A DNA stretch of 19,052 nucleotides from Colimorpha sp045597845 (GCA_045597845.1 JAZLKZ010000023.1:1-19052); one strand, 5' to 3'; positions 1-6,823 are shown, counted from the stretch's first letter. The notes: generated by a model from the letters alone, not told the origin. Numbers and translations are program-made.

Positions 1-35
1 ACCCCAAAGCCATCAATATTAACGACATTAGATAA
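1..35 (+). CDS. rplM: 50S ribosomal protein L13, C-terminal end only
   Basis: Reading in the frame that starts at position 3 gives PKAININD followed by IR and a TAA stop at 33-35. This resembles the end of Bacteroidota L13 proteins (a proline- and lysine-containing tail ending in a D-I/N-I motif). L13 is almost always encoded directly upstream of S9, and here the stop lies 8 nt before the rpsI start, as expected for a translationally coupled pair. Only about eleven codons are in the window, so the call rests mainly on gene order. Confidence 0.7.
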   Translation, partial: PKAININDIR

Positions 36-43
36 GACAAGAT

Positions 44-430
44 ATGGAAGTTATCAATACCATCGGTAGAAGAAAAACCGCTGTTGCCCGCGTCTATATG
101 ACCCCCGGTACCGGTAAAATCGTTGTCAACAACAGAGACTACAAAGAATATTTCCCCACAGGTCCACTACAATTCATCGTCAACCAGGCATTCCAGACCA
201 TTGACGCTGAAGGCAAATGGGACGTTAAGGCCAACCTCGATGGTGGTGGATTCACCGGTCAGGCTCAGGCTTTGCGCATGGCTATCGCCCGCGCACTCTG
301 CGAAGCTAATGCAGAAGACCGCACCGCTCTGAAGAAAGAAGGTTTCCTCATGCGCGATCCTCGTATGGTTGAGCGTAAGAAACCCGGTCAGCCCAAAGCT
401 CGTAAACGCTTCCAGTTCAGCAAGCGTTAG
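44..430 (+). CDS. rpsI: 30S ribosomal protein S9
   Basis: This is a component of the small ribosomal subunit; the C-terminal tail of S9 reaches the P-site tRNA. The 128-residue protein begins MEVINTIGRRKTAVARVY, has the central GGGFTGQAQALRMAIARAL segment, and ends in the family's basic tail KARKRFQFSKR. Its length is normal for bacterial S9. It lies 8 nt after the rplM end and 207 nt before rpsB, giving the order rplM-rpsI-rpsB-tsf found in Bacteroidota. The ATG at 44 is the only start that leaves the conserved N-terminus whole. Nothing looks odd in the protein. Confidence 0.97.
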   Translation: MEVINTIGRRKTAVARVYMTPGTGKIVVNNRDYKEYFPTGPLQFIVNQAFQTIDAEGKWDVKANLDGGGFTGQAQALRMAIARALCEANAEDRTALKKEGFLMRDPRMVERKKPGQPKARKRFQFSKR

Positions 431-451
431 TATTGGACTGTGTGGAATGCA

Positions 452-606
452 GATTGTGGAGCCTCTCTTATGGAATACGCTCTACGAACTACATCCTCCA
501 ATCGAAAGTTTAGTATCCAAATTGCAAAGACGCTCCGTCGAGTTGCCAGTTTGGTTTTCCAAAAGCCAAAAAACCCGACACTTATGGACTACTTTGCAAT
601 TGGCAA
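452..606 (+). ncRNA. Structured RNA leader of rpsB (candidate S2 autoregulatory element)
   Basis: The spacer between rpsI and rpsB has no gene but folds well by eye. Positions 517-529 can pair with 592-603 over 12 base pairs with a single bulged A (519). Inside this, GTCG 537-540 pairs with CGAC 576-579, and TTTGG 550-554 pairs with CCAAA 559-563 across a TTTT loop. A competing local hairpin uses the same bases: CCAAA 517-521 with TTTGG 550-554, GCAA 524-527 with TTGC 543-546, and GACG 529-532 with CGTC 536-539. An upstream helix joins 452-461 to 496-503. The structure ends 31 nt before the rpsB ATG. Ribosomal protein leaders that bind their own product are common, so feedback by S2 is a reasonable inference, but I do not recognise a named family here. 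Confidence 0.55.
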
Positions 607-637
607 TTTAGGAACGTAAACAAATACAAAAAAAACA

Positions 638-1450
638 ATGACAGAATTAAAATTCGAAGAATTGCTCGAAGCAGGTTGTCATTTCGGACACCTCAAAAGA
701 AAGTGGAATCCCAAAACGGCTCCTTACATCTTCAAGGAGCACAATGGCATTCATGTAATTGACTTGCAGAAAACCATCGCCAAGGCTGACGAAGCTGCTG
801 TAGCTCTGAAGCAGATTGCAAAGTCCGGCAAGAAAATTCTTTTCGTTGCCACCAAGAAGCAAGCTAAAGACGTCGTAGCCGAAATGGTAAAGACCGTTGA
901 CATGCCTTTCGTTACCGAGCGTTGGCCTGGTGGTATGCTCACCAACTTCACCACCATCCGCAAGGCTGTGAAAAAGATGAACTCTTTGGATCAGTTGATG
1001 CGCGACAAGGACTTCAACAACATCTCCAAACGCGAACGTCTGCAGGTGCAGCGTGAACGCGCAAAACTCGACAAGAACCTTGGCAGCATCGCCGACCTTA
1101 CCCGTCTGCCCAGCGCATTGTTCATCATCGATATCAACAAGGAGCACATTGCCGTTGCAGAAGCACGCCGCTTGAACATCCCCACTTTCGCATTGGTTGA
1201 CACCAACTGCAACCCCGACCTAATCGACTTCCCCATCCCCGCAAACGATGACGCATCGAAATCCATCGAAGCCATCCTCAAGCACATGGTAGAGGCCATC
1301 CAGGAAGGTTTGAACGAACGTATGCTCGACAAGGACGCACAGAGCGAAGAGAACGGCGAAGAAGCAGCTCCCGTAGAGAAGAAGACCCGTCCCAGAAAAG
1401 CAAAGGCAGAAGCAGCTGAAGCTACCGAAGAGCCTAAGGCTGAAGAATAA
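638..1450 (+). CDS. rpsB: 30S ribosomal protein S2
   Basis: S2 is a late-assembling small-subunit protein needed to dock S1-type proteins. The 270-residue product starts MTELKFEELLEAGCHFGHLKRKWNPKTAPY, which is the S2 N-terminal signature, and carries the conserved WPGGMLTNF, LPSALFIID and PTFALVDTNCNPD segments. After about residue 235 it has an acidic then Lys/Ala/Glu-rich low-complexity tail (EENGEEAAPVEKK onward), a common Bacteroidota extension. It is 25 nt upstream of tsf and follows the structured leader at 452-606, which probably controls it. Confidence 0.97.
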   Translation: MTELKFEELLEAGCHFGHLKRKWNPKTAPYIFKEHNGIHVIDLQKTIAKADEAAVALKQIAKSGKKILFVATKKQAKDVVAEMVKTVDMPFVTERWPGGMLTNFTTIRKAVKKMNSLDQLMRDKDFNNISKRERLQVQRERAKLDKNLGSIADLTRLPSALFIIDINKEHIAVAEARRLNIPTFALVDTNCNPDLIDFPIPANDDASKSIEAILKHMVEAIQEGLNERMLDKDAQSEENGEEAAPVEKKTRPRKAKAEAAEATEEPKAEE

Positions 1451-1475
1451 TTCTTAACTCTAAACAAGACACACA

Positions 1476-2465
1476 ATGGCAAATATAACCGCTAAACAAG
1501 TAAACGAACTCCGCCAAATCACCGGCGTAGGCATGATGGACTGCAAGAAAGCGCTCGTAGAATGCGACGGCGATTTCGAAAAAGCTATTGACTTCCTGCG
1601 GCAGAAAGGCCAGAAAATGGCCGCCAAGCGCGCTGATCGTGATGCCAACGAAGGTTGTGTATTGGCAAAAAGCGACGGCAAGTTTGGTGCCGTTGTCATG
1701 CTCAGTTGCGAGACCGACTTCGTAGCCACCAATGCTGATTTCGTAGCTTTCACCAACTCCATCATCGATGGCGCCATGGCAAAACACCTCACCACCAAGG
1801 ACGAGGTTATGGCTATGGATTTGAACGGCCGTTGCGTAAGCGACTGCATCACCGACCAGATTGCCAAGATTGGCGAGAAAATCGAATTGGCTCACTACGA
1901 GACCATCCAGGCTGAAGCAGTTTATGCATACATCCATCCGGGCAACCGTATGGCCTCCATCGCCAGCATGAACAAGGCTGGTTTCGACGAAGTAGGTCAC
2001 AACGTAGCAATGCAGGTTGTAGCAATGCGTCCAGTGGCTCTCGACGAGTCAAGCGTTCCCCAGAACGTTATCGACAGCGAACTGAACGTTTACCGCGAGA
2101 AGACCAAGGAAGAACTCATACAGAAAGCCGTTGAAGGTGCTTTGAAGAAAGCTGGCATCAACCCCGCTCACGTTGATTCCGACGACCACATCAACTCCAA
2201 CATCGGCAAGGGCTGGATCACCGAAGAACAGGGCAACATGGCTCGCGAAATCAAGGCAAAAGTTGCCGAAGAAACCGCAGCTTCCCTCCCCGAGGCTAAG
2301 ATTGAAGCTATCGCCAAGGGTCGTTTGAACAAGTTCTTCCAGGAAAGCACTCTGATGAACCAAGAGTACATCATGGAAAGCAAGGTTAGCGTTAAGGACT
2401 TTATCGCTCGCACCGACAAGGACCTTAAATGCACCGGTTTCCAACGTCTCGAACTTGGCGCTTAA
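1476..2465 (+). CDS. tsf: Translation elongation factor Ts
   Basis: EF-Ts exchanges GDP for GTP on EF-Tu in the cytoplasm. The N-terminal UBA-like domain has LRQITGVGMMDCKKAL at residues 12-27, and the core begins with the TDFVA motif near residues 80-84, the segment that contacts the EF-Tu nucleotide site. At 329 residues it is longer than the about 283-residue E. coli protein, as is usual in this phylum; the second half contains a repeat-like EELIQKAVEGALKKAG stretch. It is the last gene of the rplM-rpsI-rpsB-tsf operon and is closed by the terminator at 2493-2527. Confidence 0.97.
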   Translation: MANITAKQVNELRQITGVGMMDCKKALVECDGDFEKAIDFLRQKGQKMAAKRADRDANEGCVLAKSDGKFGAVVMLSCETDFVATNADFVAFTNSIIDGAMAKHLTTKDEVMAMDLNGRCVSDCITDQIAKIGEKIELAHYETIQAEAVYAYIHPGNRMASIASMNKAGFDEVGHNVAMQVVAMRPVALDESSVPQNVIDSELNVYREKTKEELIQKAVEGALKKAGINPAHVDSDDHINSNIGKGWITEEQGNMAREIKAKVAEETAASLPEAKIEAIAKGRLNKFFQESTLMNQEYIMESKVSVKDFIARTDKDLKCTGFQRLELGA

Positions 2466-2492
2466 TCCGTTTACAAGGAGAAGCTCATCAAT

Positions 2493-2527
2493 AAAAAAGT
2501 GGTTACAACTTTGTAACCACTTTTTTT
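2493..2527 (+). terminator. Intrinsic terminator of the rpsI-rpsB-tsf operon
   Basis: GTGGTTACA at 2499-2507 pairs perfectly with TGTAACCAC at 2512-2520 across a 4-nt loop. It is flanked by six A residues before and seven T residues after, so it could stop transcription in both directions. It begins 28 nt after the tsf stop codon. Confidence 0.93.
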
Positions 2528-2666
2528 ATAGCAATATTGATGATCTGTGGCGTGACAAATATTGACTTAAAGGATCAAACGTTTAACCGACTCTCAACTC
2601 AATATTCATTAATTCTCAGTTTCAAAAACCAATAATCTATTAACCAAACAATTATCGACTATTGAC

Positions 2667-3320
2667 ATGGGGAAGAAATTCTACGTTGTATGGCAAGGCG
2701 TAAAACCAGGAATCTACACCACTTGGGCGGAATGTGCAGCACAGGTAAAAGGCGTTGCCGGCGCGCAGTATAAAGGTTTTGAGAGTCGCGAAGCAGCCGA
2801 ACAGGCTTTCAAACAATCCTACAACGACGTCAAAGGGCAGAAAGAGTCCAAACACAGCGTGCTATCGGTTGACAACGACGGTATGACCACACTGAAAGCC
2901 GGCAGCATCGACGGGCCCGAACTCAACAGCCTTGCCGTTGATGCCGCCTGCAGCGGCAATCCTGGCGTGATGGAATACCAAGGAGTCTATGTGGCAAGTC
3001 GCACGCAGTTGTTCCACTACAAGACAGCCGTAGGCACCAACAACATCGGAGAATTTCTTGGCATCGTCCACGGACTCGCCTACCTGAAAAAAAACAACCT
3101 CAACCAAATCCTATACAGCGACTCAGCCAATGCAATCAGCTGGGTAAAACAAAAACTCTGCAAAAGCAAACTGCCCCTCACGCCCCAAACAGCCGATTTG
3201 TGGGATTACGTGCATCGTGCCGAAGCATGGCTGCGCAACAATACCTACACCACCGAAATACGCAAATGGGACACTGCCCGTTGGGGTGAAATTCCAGCCG
3301 ACTTCAACAGAAAACACTGA
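2667..3320 (+). CDS. rnhA: Ribonuclease HI with viroplasmin-like N-terminal domain
   Basis: This enzyme cleaves the RNA strand of RNA-DNA hybrids, removing primers and R-loops. Residues 1-50 (KFYVVWQGVKPGIYTTWAEC through YKGFESREAAEQAF) form the hybrid-binding viroplasmin domain also found in eukaryotic RNase H1. A linker of about 30 residues leads to the RNase H fold. Candidate catalytic acids are visible at D92 (LAVDAACSGNPG), E129 (NNIGEF), D152 (LYSDS) and D212 (IPADF). The 217-residue length suits the two-domain type. It stands alone between the tsf terminator and the peroxiredoxin remnant. I found no textbook -7 element in the 140 bp upstream. Confidence 0.93.
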   Translation: MGKKFYVVWQGVKPGIYTTWAECAAQVKGVAGAQYKGFESREAAEQAFKQSYNDVKGQKESKHSVLSVDNDGMTTLKAGSIDGPELNSLAVDAACSGNPGVMEYQGVYVASRTQLFHYKTAVGTNNIGEFLGIVHGLAYLKKNNLNQILYSDSANAISWVKQKLCKSKLPLTPQTADLWDYVHRAEAWLRNNTYTTEIRKWDTARWGEIPADFNRKH

Positions 3321-3368
3321 CATATACAGCCGTATCGCTTTTGTGAATTGCGGCATTCAACAATTCGG

Positions 3369-3400
3369 TTTGCGAGGTTTTGGAAAGCGATGTACTTTTG
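3369..3400 (+). promoter_or_regulatory. Bacteroidota-type promoter retained upstream of the peroxiredoxin pseudogene
   Basis: A -33-like TTTG at 3369-3372 is followed after 20 nt by the -7 element TACTTTTG at 3393-3400. This is a good match in sequence and spacing to the phylum's housekeeping promoter. It would start transcription near 3406, about 20 nt before the first ATG of the remnant at 3428. Confidence 0.75.
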
Positions 3401-3427
3401 CATCGTCTTAACCAAAACCAAACAACT

Positions 3428-3790
3428 ATGAAAAACACAAAACAAACCGTAGAAATGGCAAAAGACGACCATGGAAACATCGTCATCACGTTGCCTCAGA
3501 ACAATTGTCAGGAGCAGCAGCACACGATGCCACGCATCGGGAATCACGCTCCAGAATTCACCGCCATTCAACGTCCCCTTCCGCCTATCGTGGCAAATGG
3601 AAGATTCTCTTCAGTCATCCCGCCGACTTCACAACTGTCTGCTATTCCGAATTCATCACCTTCGCAAACATGATTCAGCCGAGCGAGAGCGCCAAAGAGC
3701 GCATGGCTGACAACAGCGGAAAGATTCGACTGGTTTTTCTGCGCACGTCCCCTACCCTTCGAGGACATCGAAGAAGCACTTGTGCTATAG
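3428..3790 (+). pseudogene. Decayed AhpC/TSA-family peroxiredoxin (Prx6-like)
   Basis: Pieces of one peroxiredoxin lie in order in different frames. MPRIGNHAPEFTAI starts at 3527 in the frame of the ATG at 3428. A frameshift near 3570-3580 leads into FPSAYRGKWKILFSHPAD-like sequence and the active-site region DFTTVCYSEF, where the peroxidatic Cys is still present. After FITFA (about 3667) the sequence jumps to MIQPSESAKERMADNSGKI, so roughly 100 or more residues of the middle are missing. A second frameshift at about 3727 restores the C-terminal DWFFCARPLPFEDIEEALVL, with a stop at 3788-3790. Intact relatives reduce hydrogen peroxide and organic peroxides in the cytoplasm; this copy cannot. 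The 33 codons from 3428 to 3526 are not recognised and may be a leader or an N-terminal extension. Confidence 0.83.
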
Positions 3791-3822
3791 GACTATGAGG
3801 GTTTTTACAATTTTTTCATGTG

Positions 3823-3860
3823 ATAGGGCTGTCGGACAGCTGTCTGGCAACCCTATTTTT
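3823..3860 (+). terminator. Probable terminator after the peroxiredoxin remnant
   Basis: ATAGGG at 3823-3828 pairs with CCCTAT at 3851-3856 and is followed by further T residues. Within the loop GCTGT 3828-area and ACAGC form a second small hairpin. It sits 33 nt after the remnant's stop and just ahead of the GTAAC repeats, so it would insulate the phosphate transporter promoter from upstream transcription. Confidence 0.6.
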
Positions 3861-3904
3861 CGTAACAAAAACGTAACCGAAATGTAACGGGAATGTAACA
3901 GCTT
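3861..3904 (+). promoter_or_regulatory. Four tandem 11-bp repeats, likely PhoB-type operator (Pho box array)
   Basis: The hexamer [C/T]GTAAC starts at 3861, 3872, 3883 and 3894, exactly 11 bp apart each time, with mostly A-rich spacers in between. PhoB-family response regulators bind direct repeats of about 7 bp plus a 4-bp AT-rich spacer, an 11-bp period (E. coli unit CTGTCAT). The array ends about 16-21 bp before the -7 element at 3921, where it replaces a recognisable -33 box, as activator-dependent Pho promoters do. The gene it serves is a phosphate symporter. Four units would fit two PhoB dimers side by side. The binding protein is inferred. Confidence 0.72.
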
Positions 3905-3920
3905 TTTCATTTATTCATGG

Positions 3921-3928
3921 TACTTTTG
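3921..3928 (+). promoter_or_regulatory. -7 element of the Na/Pi symporter gene
   Basis: TACTTTTG matches the Bacteroidota -7 consensus. No good -33 TTTG lies 19-21 bp upstream; the last GTAAC repeat occupies that space. The predicted transcript has a leader of about 75 nt that begins with repeat-like GTGAACT, GTGATTA, GTGGATA and GTGAATG units at 3933-3961. Confidence 0.75.
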
Positions 3929-4010
3929 CATTGTGAACTGGTGATTAGTGGATAGTGAATGAATCATCGCCCCTGCTAATCTCCAAATCTAATAAAAACA
4001 TTACTATCAC

Positions 4011-5765
4011 ATGAATATATTATTTATCATTTTGAATTTCGCTGGAGCCTTGGCGCTCTTTCTTTTCGGTATGAAAATGATGAGCGAAGGTCTCCAAAAA
4101 ATTGCAGGCGAAAAGATGCGCGACATCTTGGGCAAAATCACAAACAATCCTTTCCGGGGCATCCTCACGGGTACGGGCGTGACCGTAGCCATCCAGTCCT
4201 CCTCCGCCACCACGGTGATGGTGGTGAGTTTCGTAAATGCGGGACTGCTCTCCATGGCAGGTGCCGTAGCGGTGATTATGGGTGCCAACATCGGAACGAC
4301 TATCACGGCGTGGATCATCACCTTGTTTGGCTTGGGAGGCAGCGGAAGTGGTTTCAGCATTCCGATGTTCTTGGGCGCCATCTCGCTCATTTTCATGTTC
4401 TCGAGCAAGAGCAAACTACAATCCTTGTGTGAATTCATCATCGGACTGGCACTGCTATTAGTGGGGATGGAATTCCTGCAAGACGCGATGCCTAACCTTG
4501 AAGAGTACCCACAGATTCTTGAAGGTTTGGCTCGCATGTCGGGATGGGGATTTTGGTCTGTCTTGCTATTAATCTTGATAGGAGCCGGCCTGACCTGCCT
4601 GGTACAGTCATCTTCCGCAATGATGGCCATCACGTTGGTGATGTGCTACAAGGGCTGGATAGGTCTTGACATGGCTGTCGCCCTTGTGATGGGTCAGAAT
4701 ATCGGAACGACTATCACCGCCAACATCGCCGCCATGGTAGCCAATGCCGCCGGCAAAAAGGCTGCTCGTGCCCACTTGGTATTCAACGTAGTAGGTGTGA
4801 TTATCACGCTGATTGTGTTCCGCCCCATGATGCGACTGATTGTCATGATTACAACCAACATGGTAGGTGCAGACCCCTACGCCATCTTAGGAACGGAAGG
4901 CTATTCCGCTGAAGCCATACCTATGGCACTGACCATCTTCCACACTTTGTTCAATGTAATGAACACTTTGATTTTGGTTTGGTTCATACCCGTCATCATC
5001 AAGATTGTCAATTGGATGGTACCTACCAAGGCGGAAGATTCCGACGACGACTTCCAGCTGACCTATATTAAGGGTAATTTCATGGATACCGCCGAGCTGA
5101 ACATCCAATCGGCACAAAGGGAGATTGTCAACTTCTCGAAACGAGTGTTGCGCATGTACGACTTCCTACCCACGCTACGCACCGCCAAGAGCGAGGAAGA
5201 GTTCAGCGACACCATAGAACGCATCGAGAAATATGAACGCATCACCGATCACATGGAATTGGAAATCACCCAATTTCTGTCGAAAGTGGGTACTGGTGAG
5301 ATTTCTCCCGAAGGCTCGCAACGCATCAGCGGCATGCTGCGTATCGTAGATAACCTGGAAAGCATTGGCGACGCCATCTACCAGATTGCTTTGCTACGGA
5401 AGAACAAACGTAGCGACGCTGTCCATTTCGCCCAGAACCTGAACGACAACCTCGAGCAGATGACTATGTTGGTGCAGCACAGCTTGGAGGTGATGGACGA
5501 GAACCTGAAAGGCGACTACAGCAAGGCAGATCTCGGCAAGGCCTACGAAGCCGAGAAGGCCGTGAACCAATACCGCGACCTCTTGCGTCAGCAACACTTA
5601 GATGCCCTGAAAAACAGCACCTACGACTACGCCATAGGTGCCGCCTACAGTGGACTTTATGCCCTGTACGAGAAACTTGCCGACTATGTCATCAATGTTT
5701 CGGAAGCCGCCTGCGGCAGAAAAATCGAGGACGAAGAAGATTCCGCCGAGAACATGAATAAATGA
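4011..5765 (+). CDS. Na+/phosphate symporter (PNaS family) with C-terminal PhoU-like domain
   Basis: This inner-membrane protein imports inorganic phosphate with sodium. Residues 1-335 hold about eight to nine hydrophobic segments built as two related halves. Each half has the QSSSA signature (62-66 and 199-203) followed by an NIGTTITA motif (93-100 and 230-237), the inverted-repeat substrate site of this family. Residues from about 360 to 570 are soluble and helical, with repeated acidic and charged helices typical of the PhoU domain fused to bacterial Na/Pi cotransporters. At 584 residues the length fits the fused type. The upstream Pho-box-like array suggests induction by phosphate shortage. 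It is followed by its own gap and a separate promoter, so it is probably monocistronic. Confidence 0.93.
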   Translation: MNILFIILNFAGALALFLFGMKMMSEGLQKIAGEKMRDILGKITNNPFRGILTGTGVTVAIQSSSATTVMVVSFVNAGLLSMAGAVAVIMGANIGTTITAWIITLFGLGGSGSGFSIPMFLGAISLIFMFSSKSKLQSLCEFIIGLALLLVGMEFLQDAMPNLEEYPQILEGLARMSGWGFWSVLLLILIGAGLTCLVQSSSAMMAITLVMCYKGWIGLDMAVALVMGQNIGTTITANIAAMVANAAGKKAARAHLVFNVVGVIITLIVFRPMMRLIVMITTNMVGADPYAILGTEGYSAEAIPMALTIFHTLFNVMNTLILVWFIPVIIKIVNWMVPTKAEDSDDDFQLTYIKGNFMDTAELNIQSAQREIVNFSKRVLRMYDFLPTLRTAKSEEEFSDTIERIEKYERITDHMELEITQFLSKVGTGEISPEGSQRISGMLRIVDNLESIGDAIYQIALLRKNKRSDAVHFAQNLNDNLEQMTMLVQHSLEVMDENLKGDYSKADLGKAYEAEKAVNQYRDLLRQQHLDALKNSTYDYAIGAAYSGLYALYEKLADYVINVSEAACGRKIEDEEDSAENMNK

Positions 5766-5786
5766 GAAAATACGAGACTCCTCTTG

Positions 5787-5819
5787 TCTGTTTAAATTAC
5801 CGAAAAAACCGTATCTTTG
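5787..5819 (+). promoter_or_regulatory. Promoter of the AlkD-like gene
   Basis: TATCTTTG at 5812-5819 is an exact -7 element, with a weak -33 candidate (TCTG 5787-5790) 21 nt upstream. Transcription should begin near 5825, leaving a leader of only about 13 nt before the ATG at 5838. A TTG at 5817 in the same frame overlaps the promoter element and so is not a sensible start. Confidence 0.72.
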
Positions 5820-5837
5820 CATATCAAACCACTTTTT

Positions 5838-6518
5838 ATGCAAGATTCGATTCAAGAAAGGCTTTTTACGCTGCAAGACCTACAATATCGTGATTTTCAA
5901 TGCAAGCTGATGCCAACCGTCGATCAGGAACGGGTGATTGGCGTGCGAATTCCGCAGTTGCGTGCATTGGCAAAAAAGCTGAAGGGGTCACCCGAAGCCG
6001 CGCGGTTTATGGAACAACTTCCTCACCAGTATCACGAGGAGGACAACTTGCACGCTTTTTTGCTGGAGCAGATTAAGGACTACAAGAGTTGCATTGCGGC
6101 ACTGCAGCGATTTCTGCCTTATGTCGATAACTGGGCCACTTGCGATTCAATGTCGCCAAAGGTATTCAAAAAGCATCATTCCGAACTGCTGCAGCAAATT
6201 CCGCTATGGCTGACATCAAAGCAGACCTACACCATCCGTTTTGGATTGGGGATGCTGATGGGGCATTTCTTGGACGCAGACTTCGAGGCATCGCAACTCG
6301 ACATGGCCGCCAACGTGACCCATGAAGACTATTACGTGCGCATGATGGTGGCATGGTACTTTGCCACCGCTTTGACAAAGCAGTATGAAACTACCATCTC
6401 TTTCATTGAACAGCATCGGCTGTCGCCCTGGATTCACAACAAGACCATCCAAAAAGCTTGTGAAAGCTACCGCATCACCCCTGAGAAAAAGACCTATCTA
6501 AAAGGTTTCAAAAGATAA
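5838..6518 (+). CDS. DNA alkylation repair protein, AlkD-like HEAT-repeat glycosylase
   Basis: AlkD enzymes remove positively charged alkylated purines such as 3- and 7-methylpurines. The 226-residue all-helical protein has tandem HEAT-like repeats. It keeps the key motif VDNWATCDSMSP with W99 and D103, arranged like W109 and the catalytic D113 of Bacillus cereus AlkD. R134 in TYTIRFGLGML probably corresponds to the DNA-binding arginine R148, and W173 (VAWYFA) to the third aromatic residue. I chose the ATG at 5838 because the upstream in-frame TTG lies inside the promoter. It follows the phosphate symporter by about 70 bp but has its own promoter, so the two are not clearly linked in function. 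Confidence 0.88.
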   Translation: MQDSIQERLFTLQDLQYRDFQCKLMPTVDQERVIGVRIPQLRALAKKLKGSPEAARFMEQLPHQYHEEDNLHAFLLEQIKDYKSCIAALQRFLPYVDNWATCDSMSPKVFKKHHSELLQQIPLWLTSKQTYTIRFGLGMLMGHFLDADFEASQLDMAANVTHEDYYVRMMVAWYFATALTKQYETTISFIEQHRLSPWIHNKTIQKACESYRITPEKKTYLKGFKR

Positions 6519-6747
6519 AATCTTTAAAAATAATATTTTCATTCCTTTACGAGTATGTTTTTGGGACTAAAACATATATGATAATCCATGCTGTCTTGTA
6601 TCATAAGTGCGACCTGTCTATGCTTTTTACAGATTTGCCTAATATGTTATCTATATTACTCATGCTAATTGTAATAATAAAAATACGAACAGACTGAATG
6701 TCTTGTACTGAAAGAAGTTATACAGCAAGCATACAGTTGCCATACAA
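6519..6747 (+). other. AT-rich gap between the AlkD-like gene and the thiamin operon
   Basis: This gap of about 230 bp is very AT-rich and has no credible reading frame on either strand. The only local structure I see is an 8-bp AT-rich hairpin (TATGTTTT 6554-6561 with AAAACATA 6569-6576, 7-nt loop), which lacks a following T run and so is a poor terminator. No promoter consensus is present until the duplicated element beginning at 6748. Confidence 0.6.
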
Positions 6748-6793
6748 TTATTGAGAAAAATTCGTATCTTTTATTGAGAAAAATTCGTATCTT
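6748..6793 (+). repeat. Perfect 23-bp tandem duplication across the thiamin operon promoter
   Basis: Positions 6748-6770 and 6771-6793 are identical, adjacent copies of a unit that begins TTATTGAG and ends CGTATCTT. The duplication produces two -7-like elements 23 bp apart: TATCTTTT at 6765-6772 and the consensus TATCTTTG at 6788-6795. It looks recent, since no base differs. Confidence 0.95.
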
Positions 6794-6795
6794 TG
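6788..6795 (+). promoter_or_regulatory. -7 element of the thiamin uptake operon
   Basis: TATCTTTG is an exact match to the phylum's -7 box. The last G comes from the base just after the second 23-bp repeat, so only this copy is perfect. Transcription should start near 6802, at the base of the hairpin that precedes the TPP aptamer. I see no clear TTTG at the expected -33 distance. Confidence 0.75.
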
Positions 6796-6801
6796 CAAAC
6801 T

Positions 6802-6822
6802 GTTTCACAATAGTAGTGAAAC
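6802..6822 (+). promoter_or_regulatory. 5'-terminal hairpin preceding the TPP aptamer
   Basis: GTTTCAC at 6802-6808 pairs perfectly with GTGAAAC at 6816-6822 across a 7-nt loop. It begins at about the predicted transcription start and ends 2-6 nt before the aptamer. It may protect the 5' end. Its loop and flank hold ATAGT (6810-6814), which could instead pair with ACTAT at 6900-6904 around the receptor's start codon. Confidence 0.55.
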
Positions 6823-6823
6823 C

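Noticed and set aside
5817..5837. TTG start for the AlkD-like gene
   Set aside because: The TTG is part of the -7 promoter element TATCTTTG, so it would be upstream of the transcript.
6554..6576. AT-rich hairpin as a terminator for the AlkD-like gene
   Set aside because: All pairs except two are A-T and no T run follows, so it would be weak; kept only as a note in the gap description.
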